DNA of 64,000 nt, from positions 3,154,842-3,218,841 of the forward strand of contig OZ020306.1 of assembly GCA_963971305.1 (NCBI GenBank), in the 5' to 3' direction. The stretch's first letter is position 1, and every line of letters begins with the position of its first letter. Both the position numbers and the translations under genes were made by a program. Source of the DNA: Arcuatula senhousia (Eukaryota; Mollusca; Bivalvia; Mytilida; Mytilidae). Positions 11,101-23,100 of the stretch are shown piece by piece. Under the pieces are notes generated by a model. That model saw nothing but the letters and a program-made list of their open reading frames with translations. It was not told the DNA's origin and made no database searches.

Positions 11101-14100
11101 CCACAAAGCAAGAACAATCAGATAGGAGTCGCTTCTCCGGTAGAAAACTTATAACAAGAGGTAACACAAAGCAAGAACAATCAGATGGGAGTCGCTACTC
11201 CTGTAGAAAACTTAAAACAAGAGGTAACACAAAGCAAGAACAATCAGATGGGAGTCGCTACTCCTGTAGAAAACTTAAAACAAGAGGTAACACAAAGCAA
11301 GAACAATCAGATGGGGGTCACTTCTCCTGTAGAAAACTTAAAACAAGAGGTAACACAAAGCAAGAACAATCAGATGGGAGTCGCTACTCCTGTAGAAAAC
11401 TTAAAACAAGAGGTAACACAAAGCAAGAACAATCAGATAGGAGTCGCTTCTCCGGTAGAAAACTTATAACAAGAGGTAACACAAAGCAAGAACAATCAGA
11501 TGGGAGTCGCTACTCCTGTAGAAAACTTAAAACAAGAGGTAACACAAAGCAAGAACAATCAGATAGGAGTCGCTTCTCCGGTAGAAAACTTATAACAAGA
11601 GGTAACACAAAGCAAGAACAATCAGATGGGAGTCGCTACTCCTGTAGAAAACTTAAAACAAGAGGTAACACAAAGCAAGAACAATCAGATGGGGGTCACT
11701 TCTCCTGTAGAAAACTTATAACAAGAGGTAACACAAAGCAAGAACAATCAGATGGGGTCGCTTCTCCGGTAGAAAACTTAAAACAAGAGCTAACACAAAG
11801 CAAGAACAATCAGATGGGGGTCACTTCTCCTGTAGAAAACTTAAAACAAGAGCTAACACAAAGCAAGAACAATCAGATGGGGGTCACTTCTCCTGTAGAA
11901 AACTTAAAACAAGAGCTAACACAAAGCAAGAACAATCAGATGGGGGTCACTTCTCCGGTAGAAAACTTAAAACAAGAGCTAACACAAAGCAAGAACAATC
12001 AGATGGGGGTCACTTCTCCTGTAGAAAACTTAAAACAAGAGCTAACACAAAGCACGAACAATCAGATGGGGGTCTCTTCTCCTGTAGAAAACTTAAAACA
12101 AGAGCTAACACAAAGCACGAACAATCAGATGGGGGTCACTTCTCCTGTAGAAAACTTAAAACAAGAGCTAACACAAAGCAAGAACAATCAGATGGGAGTC
12201 GCTACTCCTGTAGAAAACTTAAAACAAGAGGTAACACAAAGCAAGAACAATCAGATGGGGGTCGCTTCTCCTGTAGAAAACTTAAAACAAGAGGTAACAC
12301 AAAGCAAGAACAATCAGATGGGGGTCACTTCTCCTGTAGAAAACTTATAACAAGAGGTAACACAAAGCAAGAACAATCAGATGGGGTCGCTTCTCCGGTA
12401 GAAAACTTAAAACAAGAGCTAACACAAAGCAAGAACAATCAGATGGGGGTCACTTCTCCTGTAGAAAACTTAAAACAAGAGCTAACACAAAGCAAGAACA
12501 ATCAGATGGGGGTCACTTCTCCTGTAGAAAACTTAAAACAAGAGCTAACACAAAGCAAGAACAATCAGATGGGGGTCACTTCTCCTGTAGAAAACTTAAA
12601 ACAAGAGCTAACACAAAGCAAGAACAATCAGATGGGGGTCACTTCTCCTGTAGAAAACTTAAAACAAGAGCTAACACAAAGCACGAACAATCAGATGGGG
12701 GTCTCTTCTCCTGTAGAAAACTTAAAACAAGAGGTAACACAAAGCAAGAATAATCAGATGGGGGTCGCTTCTCCTGTAGAAAACTTAAAACAAGAGCTAA
12801 CACAAAGCACGAACAATCAGATGGGGGTCGCTTCTCCGGTAGAAAACTTATAACAAGAGGTAACACAAAGCACGAACAATCAGACGGGACTCGCTTCTCC
12901 TGTAGAAAACTTAAAACAAGAGGTAAGTCAAAGCACGAACAATCAGATGGGGGTAGCTACTCCTGTAGAAAACTTAAAACAAGAGGTAACACAAAGCAAG
13001 AACAATCAGATTGGGGTCGCTACTCCTGTAGAAAACTTAAAACAAGAGGTAACAAAAAGTAAGAACAATCAGATGGGGGTCGCTTCTCCGGTAGAAAACT
13101 TAAAACAAGAGGTAACAAAAAGTAAGAACAATCAGATGGGGGTCGCTACTCCTGTAGAAAACTTAAAACAAGAGGTAACACAAAGCAAGAACAATCAGAT
13201 GGGGGTAGCTACTCCTGTAGAAAACTTAAAACAAGAGGTAACAAAAAGTAAGAACAATCAGATGGGGGTCGCTTCTCCTGTAGAAAACTTAAAACAAGAG
13301 GTAACACAAAGCAAGAACAATCAGATGGGGGTCGCTTCTCCGGTAGAAAACTTAAAACAAGAGGTAACACAAAGCAAGAACAATCAGATGGGGGTAGCTA
13401 CTCCTGTAGAAAACTTAAAACAAGAGGTAACATAAAGCAAGAACAATCAGATGGGGGTCGCTTCTCCGGTAGAAAACTTAAAACAAGAGGTAACATAAAG
13501 CAAGAACAATCAGATGGGGGTCGCTACTCCTGTAGAAAACTTAAAACAAGAGGTAACACAAAGCAAGAACAATCAGATGAGGGTAGCTGCTCCTGTAGAA
13601 AACTTAAAACAAGAGGTAACACAAAGCAAGAACAATCAGATGGGGGTCGCTACTCCTGTAGAAAACTTAAAACAAGAGGTAACACAAAGCAAGAACAATC
13701 AGATGAGGGTAGCTGCTCCTGTAGAAAACTTAAAACAAGAGGTAACATAAAGCAAGAACAATCAGATGGGGGTCGCTTCTCCGGTAGAAAACTTAAAACA
13801 AGAGGTAACATAAAGCAAGAACAATCAGATGGGGGTCGCTACTCCTATAGAAAACTTAAAACAAGAGGTAACACAAAGCAAGAACAATCAGATGGGGTCG
13901 CTTCTCCGGTAGAAAACTTAAAACAAGAGGTAACACAAAGCAAGAACAATCAGATGGGGGTAGCTACTCCTGTAGAAAACTTAAAACAAGAGGTAACACA
14001 AAGCAAGAACAATCAGATGAGGGTAGCTGCTCCTGTAGAAAACTTAAAACAAGAGGTAACACAAAGCAAGAACAATCAGATGGGGGTAGCTACTCCTGTA

Positions 14101-17100
14101 GAAAACTTAAAACAAGAGCTAACACAAAGCACGAACAATCAGATGGGGGTCACTTCTCCTGTAGAAAACTTAAAACAAGAGGTAACACAAAGCAAGAACA
14201 ATCAGATGGGGGTCGCTACTCCTGTAGAAAACTTAAAACAAGAGGTAACACAAAGCAAGAACAATCAGATGGGAGTCGCTTTCTCTGTAGAAAACTTAAA
14301 ACAAGAGGTAACACAAAGCAAGAACAATCAGATGGGGGTCGCTTCTCCTGTAGAAAACTTAAAACAAGAGGTAACACAAAGCAAGAACAATCAGATGGGG
14401 GTCGCTTCTCCTGTAGAAAACTTAAAACAAGAGGTAACACAAACCAAGAACAATCAGATGGGGGTCTCTTCTCCTGTAGAAAACTTATAACAAGAGGTAA
14501 CACAAAGCACGAACAATCAGATGGGAGTCGCTTCTCCTGTAGAAAACTTATAACAAGATGTAACATAGAGCAAGAACAATCAGATGGGGGTCTCTTCTCC
14601 TGTAGAAAACTTAAAACAAGAGGTAACACAAAGCAAGAACAATCAGATGGGGGTCGCTTCTCCTGTAGAAAACTTAAAACAAGAGGTAACACAAACCAAG
14701 AACAATCAGATGGGGGTCTCTTCTCCTGTAGAAAACTTAAAACAAGAGGTATTACAAACCAAGAACAATCAGATGGGGGTCTCTTCTCCTGTAGAAAACT
14801 TAAAACAAGAGGTATTACAAACCAAGAACAATCAGATGGGGGTCTCTTCTCCTGTAGAAAACTTTAAACAAGAGGTATTACAAACCAAGAACAATCAGAT
14901 GGGGGTCGCTTCTCCGGTAGAAAACTTAAAACAAGAGGTAACACAAAGCAAGAACAATCAGATGGGGGTCGCTTCTCCTGTAGAAAACTTTAAACAAGAG
15001 GTATTACAAACCAAGAACAATCAGATGGTGGTCTCTTCTCCGGTATAAAACTTTAAACAAGAGGTATTACAAACCAAGAACAATCAGATGGGGGTCACTT
15101 TTCCTGTAGAAAACTTAAAACAAGAGGTAACACAAAGCAAGAACAATCAGATGGGGGTCTCTTCTCTGGTAGAAAACTTAAAACAAGAGGTAACACAAAG
15201 CACGAACAATCAGATGGGAGTCGCTTCTCCGGTAGAAAACTTAAAACAAGAGGTAACACAAAGCACGAACAATCAGATGGGGGTCGCTTCTCCGGTAGAA
15301 AACTTAAAACAAGACGTAACACAAAGCAAGAACAATCAGATGGGGGTCGCTTCTCCTGTAGAAAACTTAAAACAAGAGATAACACAAAGCAAGAACAATC
15401 AGATGGGAGTCGCTACTCCTGTAGAAAACTTAAAACAAGAGGTAACACAAACCAAGAACAATCAGATGGGGGTCACTTCTCCTGTAGAAAACTTAAAACA
15501 AGAGGTAACATAAAGCAAGAACAATCAGATGGGAGTCGCTTCTCCGGTAGAAAACTTAAAACAAGAGGTAACACAAAGCACGAACAATCAGATGGGGGTC
15601 GCTTCTCCTGTAGAAAACTTAAAACAAGAGGTAACACAAAGCACGAACAATCAGATGGGGGTCGCTTCTCCTGTAGAAAACTTAAAACAAGAGGTAACAC
15701 AAAGCAAGAACAATCAGATGGGGGTCGCTTCTCCTGTAGAAAACTTAAAACAAAAGGTAACACAAAGCAAGAACAATCAGATGAGGGTAGCTGCTCCTGT
15801 AGAAAACTTAAAACAAGAGGTAACATAAAGCACGAACAATCAGATGGGAGTCGCTTCTCCGGTAGAAAACTTAAAACAAGAGGTAACACAAAGCACGAAC
15901 AATCAGATGGGGGTCGCTTCTCCTGTAGAAAACTTAAAACAAGAGGTAACACAAAGCACGAACAATCAGATGGGGGTCGCTTCTCCTGTAGAAAACTTAA
16001 AACAAGACGTAACACAAAGCAAGAACAATCAGATGGGGGTCGCTTCTCCTGTAGAAAACTTAAAACAAGAGGTAACATAAAGCAAGAACAATCAGATAGG
16101 GGTCGCTTCTCCTGTAGAAAACTTAAAACAAGAGATAACATAAAGCACGAACAATCAGATGGGAGTCGCTTCTCCGGTAGAAAACTTAAAACAAGAGGTA
16201 ACACAAAGCACGAACAAACAGATGGGGGTCGCTTCTCCTGTAGAAAACTTAAAACAAGAGGTAACACAAAGCAAGAACAATCAGATGGGGGTCGCTTCTC
16301 CTGTAGAAAGCTTAAAACAAGACGTAACACAAAGCAAGAACAATCAGATGGGGGTCGCTTCTCCTGTAGAAAACTTAAAACAAGACGTAACACAAAGCAA
16401 GAACAATCAGATGGGGGTCGCTTCTCCGGTAGAAAACTTAAAACTAGAGGTAACACAAAGCAAGAACAATCAGATAGGGGTCGCTTCTCCTGTAGAAAAC
16501 TTAAAACAAGAGATAACATAAAGCACGAACAATCAGATGGGAGTCGCTTCTCCGGTAGAAAACTTAAAACAAGAGGTAACACAAAGCACGAACAATCAGA
16601 TGGGGGTCGCTTCTCCTGTAGAAAACTTAAAACAAGACGTAACACAAAGCAAGAACAATCAGATGGGGGTCGCTTCTCCTGTAGAAAACTTAAAACAAGA
16701 CGTAACACAAAGCACGAACAATCAGATGGGAGTCGCGTCTCCGGTAGAAAACTTAAAACAAGAGATAACATAAAGCACGAACAATCAGATGGGAGTCGCT
16801 TCTCCTGTAGAAAACTTAAAACAAGAGGTAAAACAAAGCAAGAATAATCAGTTGGGGGTCGCTTTTCCTGTAGAAAACTTAAACAAGAGGTAACACAAAG
16901 CACGAACAATCAGATTGGGGTCGCTTCTCCTGTAGAAAGCTTAAAACAAGAGGTAACATAAAGCAAGAACAATCAGATGGGGGTCGCTTCTCCTGTAGAA
17001 AACTTAAAACAAGACGTAACACAAAGCAAGAACAATCAGATGGGGGTCGCTTCTCCTGTAGAAAACTTAAAACAAGAGGTAACACAAAGCACGAACAATC

Positions 17101-20100
17101 AGATTGGGGTCGCTTCTCCTGTAGAAAACTTAAAACAAGAGGTAACACAAAGCAAGAACAATCAGATGGGGGTCGCTTCTCCGGTAGAAAACTTAAACAA
17201 GAGGTAACACAAAGCACGAACAATCAGATTGGGGTCGCTTCTCTTTTAGAAAACTTAAAATAAGAGGTAACACAAAGCACGAACAATCAGATGGTGGTCG
17301 CTTCTCCGGTAGAAAACTTAAACAAGAGGTAACACAAAGCACGAACAATCAGATTGGGGTCGCTTCTCTTTTAGAAAACTTAAAATAAGAGGTAACACAA
17401 AGCACGAACAATCAGATGGTGGTCGCTTCTCCGGTAGAAAACTTCAAACAAGAGGCAACATAAACCAAGAAGAATCAGATGGGGTCGCTTCTCCTGTACT
17501 GTAGAAAACTTAAAACAAGAGGTAACACAAACCAAGAACAATCAGATGGTGGTCGCTTCTCCGGTAGAAAACTTCAAACAAGAGGCAACATAAACCAAGA
17601 AGAATCAGATGGGGGTCACTACTCCGGTAGAAAACTTAAAACAAGAGCTAACACAAAGCATGAACAATCAGATGGGGGTCGCTACTCCGATAGAAAACTT
17701 CAAGCAAGAGGTAACACAAAGCAAGAACAATCAGATAGGGTCGCTTCTCCTGTAGTAAACTTAAAACAAGAGGTAACACAAACCAAGAACAATCAGATAG
17801 GGTCGCTTCTCCTGTAGTAAACTTAAAACAAGAGGTAAAACAAAGCAAGAACAATCAGATAGGGTCGCTTCTCCTGTAGTAAACTTAAAACAAGAGGTAA
17901 AACAAATCAAGAACAATCAGATAGGGTCGCTTCTCCTGTAGAAAACTTAAAACAAGAGTTAACACAAAGCACGAACAATCAGATGGGAGACGCTTCTCCT
18001 GTACAAAATTTAAAACAAGAGGTAACACAAAGCAAGAACAATCAGAAAACTTAAAACAAGAAGTAACACAAAGCAAGAACAATCAGATGGGGGTTGCTAC
18101 TCCGGTAGAAAACTTAAAACAAAAGGTAACATAAACCAAGAAGAATCAGATGGGGTCAATACTCCGGTAGAAAACTTCAAACAAGATGTAACACAAAGCA
18201 AGAACGATCAGATAGGGTCGCTTCTCCTGTCGAAAACTTCGAACAAGAGGTAACACAAACCAAGAACAATCAGATGGGAGTCGCTTCTCCGGTAGAAAAC
18301 TTAAAACAAGAGGTAACACAAAGCACGAACAATCTGATTGGGGACGCTTCTCCGTTAGAAAACTTAAAACAAGAGTTAACACAAAGCACGAACAATCAGA
18401 TGGGAGACGCTTCTCCTGTACAAAATTTAAAACAAGAGGTAACACAAAGCAAGAACAATCAGAAAACTTAAAACAAGAGGTAACACAAAGCAAGAACAAT
18501 CAGATGGGGGTTGCTACTCCGGTAGAAAACTTAAAACAAAAGGTAACATAAACCAAGAAGAATCAGATGGGGGTCACTACTCCGGTAGAAAACTTCAAAC
18601 AAGATGTAACACAAAGCAAGAACGATCAGATAGGGTCGCTTCTCCTGTAGAAAACTTAAAAAAAGAGGTAACACAAAGCACGAACAATCAGATTGGGGTC
18701 GCTTCTCCGGTAGAAAACTTCAAACAAGAGGTAACACAAACCAAGAACAATCAGATGGGGTCGCTTCTCCTGTAGAAAACTTAAAACAAGAGGTAACACA
18801 AAGCAAGAACAATCAGATGAGGGTCGCTACTCCGGTAGAAAACTTAAAACAAGAGGTAACACAAAGCAAGAACAATCAGATGGGGGTCGCTTCTCCGGTA
18901 GAAAACTTATAACAAGAGGTAACACAAAGCAAGAACAATCAGATTAGGGTCGCTACTCCGGTAGAAAACTTAAAATAGAGGTAACACAAAGCAAGAACAA
19001 TCAGATGAGGGTCGCTACTCCGGTAGAAAACTTAAAACAAGAGGTAACACAAAGCAAGAACAATCAGATGGGGGTCGCTTCTCCGGTAAAAACTTAAAAC
19101 AAGAGGTAACACAAAGCAAGAACAATCAGATGGGGGTCACTTTTCCTGTAGAAAACTTAAACAAGAGGTAACACAAAGCACGAACAATCAGATTGGGGTC
19201 TCTTCTCCGGTAGAAAACTTAAAACAAGAGGTAACACAAAGCAAGAACAATCAGATGGGGGTCGCTTTTCCTGTAGAAAACTTAAACAAGAGGTAACACA
19301 AAGCAAGAACAATCAGATTGGGGTCGCTTCTCTTTTAGAAAACTTAAAACAAGAGGTAACACAAAGCAAGAACAATCAGATGGGGGTCGCTTCTCCTGTA
19401 GAAAACTTTAAACAAGAGGTATTACAAACCAAGAACAATCAGATGGTGGTCTCTTCTCCGGTAGAAAACTTAAAACAAGAGGTAACACAAAGCAAGAACA
19501 ATCAGATGGGGGTCGCTTTTCCTGTAGAAAACTTAAACAAGAGGTAACACAAAGCACGAACAATCAGATTGGGGTCTCTTCTCCGGTATAAAACTTTAAA
19601 CAAGAGGTATTACAAACCAAGAACAATCAGATGGGGGTCGCTTCTCCGGTATAAAACTTAAAACAAGAGCTAACACAAAGCAAGAACAATCAGATGGGGG
19701 TCTCTTCTCCGGTAGAAAACTTAAAACAAGAGGTAACACAAAGCACGAACAATCAGATGGGGGTCGCTTCTCCTGTAGAAAACTTAAAATAAGAGGTAAC
19801 ACAAAGCAAGAACAATCAGATGGGGGTCGCTTCTCCTGTAGAAAACTTAAAACAAGAGGTAACACAAACCAAGAACAATCAGATGGTGGTCTCTTCTCCT
19901 GTAGAAAACTTAAAACAAGAGGTACCACAAAGCAAGAACAATCAGATGGGGGTCGCTTCTCCTGTAGAAAACTTAAAACAAGACGTAACACAAAGCAAGA
20001 AGAATCAGACGGGGGTCGCTTCTCCTGTAGAAAACTTAAAACAAGACGTAACACAAAGCACGAACAATCAGATGGGGGTCGCTTCTCCTGTAGAAAACTT

Positions 20101-23100
20101 AAAACAAGAGCTAACACAAAGCAAGAACAATCAGATGGGGGTCGCTTCTCCTGTAGAAAACTTAAAACAAGATGTAACATAGAGCAAGAGCAATCAGATG
20201 GGAGTCGCTTCTCCTGTAGAAAACTTAAAACAAGAGATAACACAAAGCACGAACAATCAGATGGGGGTCGCTTCTCCTGTAGAAAACTTAAAACAAGACG
20301 TAACACAAAGCAAGAACAATCAGATGGGGGTCGCTTCTCCTGTAGAAAACTTAAAACAAGAGGTAACACAAAGCACGAACAATCAGATTGGGGTCGCTTC
20401 TCCTGTAGAAAACTTAAAACAAGAGGTAACACAAAGCAAGAACAATCAGATGGGGGTCGCTACTCCTGTAGAAAACTTAAAACAAGAGGTAACACAAAGC
20501 ACGAACAATCAGATTGGGGTCGCTTCTCCTGTAGAAAACTTAAAACAAGAGGTAACACAAAGCAAGAACAATCAGATGGGGGTCGCTTCTCCTGTAGAAA
20601 ACTTAAAACAAGAGGTAACACAAAGCAAGAACAATCAGATGGGGGCCGCTTCTCCTGTAGAAAACTTAAAACAAGAGGTAACATAAAGCAAGAACAATCA
20701 GATGGGGGTTGCTTCTCCGGTAGAAAACTTAAAACAAGAGGTAACATAAAGCACGAACAATCAGATTGGGGTCGCTTCTCCTGTAGAAAACTTAAAACAA
20801 GAGGTAACACAAAGCACGAACAATCAGATTGGGGTCGCTTCTCCTGTAGAAAACTTAAAACAAGAGGTAACACAAAGCAAGAACAATCAGATGGGGGTCG
20901 CTTCTCCTGTAGAAAACTTAAAACAAGAGGTAACATAAAGCAAGAACAATCAGATGGGGGTCGCTTCTCCTGTAGAAAACTTAAAACAAGAGGTAACACA
21001 AAGCACGAACAATCAGATTGGGGTCGCTTCTCCTGTAGAAAACTTAAAACAAGAGGTAACACAAAGCAAGAACAATCAGATGGGGGTCGCTTCTCCTGTA
21101 GAAAACTTAAAACAAGAGGTAACACAAAGCAAGAACAATCAGATGGGGTTGCTTCTCCTGTAGAAAACTTAAAACAAGAGGTAACATAAAGCAAGAACAA
21201 TCAGATGGGGGTCGCTTCTCCTGTAGAAAACTTAAAACAAGAGGTAACACAAAGCACGAACAATCAGATTGGGGTCGCTTCTCCTGTAGAAAACTTAAAA
21301 CAAGAGGTAACACAAAGCAAGAACAATCAGATTGGGGTCGCTTCTCCTGTAGAAAACTTAAAACAAGAGGTAACACAAAGCAAGAACAATCAGATGGGGG
21401 TCGCTTCTCCTGTAGAAAACTTAAAACAAGAGGTAACACAAAGCAAGAACAATCAGATGGGGGCCGCTTCTCCTGTAGAAAACTTAAAACAAGAGGTAAC
21501 ATAAAGCAAGAACAATCAGATGGGGGTTGCTTCTCCGGTAGAAAACTTAAAACAAGAGGTAACACAAAGCACGAACAATCAGATTGGGGTCGCTTCTCCT
21601 GTAGAAAACTTAAAACAAGAGGCAACACAAAGCAAGAACAATCAGATGGGGGTCGCTTCTCCTGTAGAAAACTTAAAACAAGAGGTAACATAAAGCAAGA
21701 ACAATCAGATGGGGGTCGCTTCTCCTGTAGAAAACTTAAAACAAGAGGTAACACAAAGCACGAACAATCAGATTGGGGTCGCTTCTCCTGTAGAAAACTT
21801 AAAACAAGAGGTAACACAAAGCAAGAACAATCAGATGGGGGTCGCTTCTCCTGTAGAAAACTTAAAACAAGAGGTAACACAAAGCAAGAACAATCAGATG
21901 GGGGTTGCTTCTCCTGTAGAAAACTTAAAACAAGAGGTAACATAAAGCAAGAACAATCAGATAGGGGTCGCTTCTCCTGTAGAAAACTTAAAACAAGAGG
22001 TAACACAAAGCACGAACAATCAGATGGGGGTCGCTTCTCCTGTAGAAAACTTAAAACAAGAGGTAACACAAAGCACGAACAATCAGATTGGGGTCGCTTC
22101 TCCTGTAGAAAACTTAAAACAAGAGGTAACACAAAGCAAGAACAATCAGATGGGGGCCGCTTCTCCTGTAGAAAACTTAAAACAAGACGTAACACAAAGC
22201 AAGAACAATAAGATGGGGGTCGCTTCTCCGGTAGAAAACTTATAACAAGAGGTAACATAAAGCAAGAACAATCAGATGGGGGTTGCTTCTCCGGTAGAAA
22301 ACTTAAAACAAGAGGTAACACAAAGCACGAACAATCAGATTGGGGTCGCTTCTCCTGTAGAAAACTTAAAACAAGAGGTAACACAAAGCAAGAACAATCA
22401 GATGGGGGTCGCTTCTCCTGTAGAAAACTTAAAACAAGAGGTAACACAAAGCAAGAACAATCAGATGGGGGCCGCTTCTCCTGTAGAAAACTTAAAACAA
22501 GACGTAACACAAAGCAAGAACAATCAGATGGGGGTTGCTTCTCCGGTAGAAAACTTAAAACAAGAGGTCACACAAAGCAAGAACAATCAGATGGGGGTCG
22601 TTACTCCGGTAGAAAACTTAAAACAAGAGGTAACACAAAGCAAGAACAATCAGATGGGGGTTGCTTCTCCGGTAGAAAACTTAAAACAAGAGGTAACATA
22701 AAGCAAGAACAATCAGATGGGGGTTGCTTCTCCGGTAGAAAACTTAAAACAAGAGGTAACATAAAGCAAGAACAATCAGATGGGGGTTGCTTCTCCTGTA
22801 GAAAACTTAAAACAAGAGGTAACACAAAGGACGAACAATTAGATGGGGATAGCTTCTCCTGTAGAAAACTTAAAACAAGAGGTAACACAAAGCACGAACA
22901 ATAAGATGGGGGTCGCTTCTCCGGTAGAAAACTTAAAACAAGAGGTAACATAAAGCAAGAACAATCAGATGGGGGTCACTTCTCCTGTAGAAAACTTAAA
23001 ACAAGAGGTAACACAAAGCACGAACAATCAGATGGGAGTCGCTACTCCTGTAGAAAACTTAAAACAAGAGGTAACACAAAGCAAGAACAATCAGATGGGG

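Noticed and set aside
15473..16909. 478-codon open frame on the - strand ([12 protein letters not shown] repeats) and similar frames at 19596-20432 and 21107-22510
   Set aside because: Antisense shadow of the 63-bp array; the repeat has few stops in that frame by composition. No splice or start context supports a gene.
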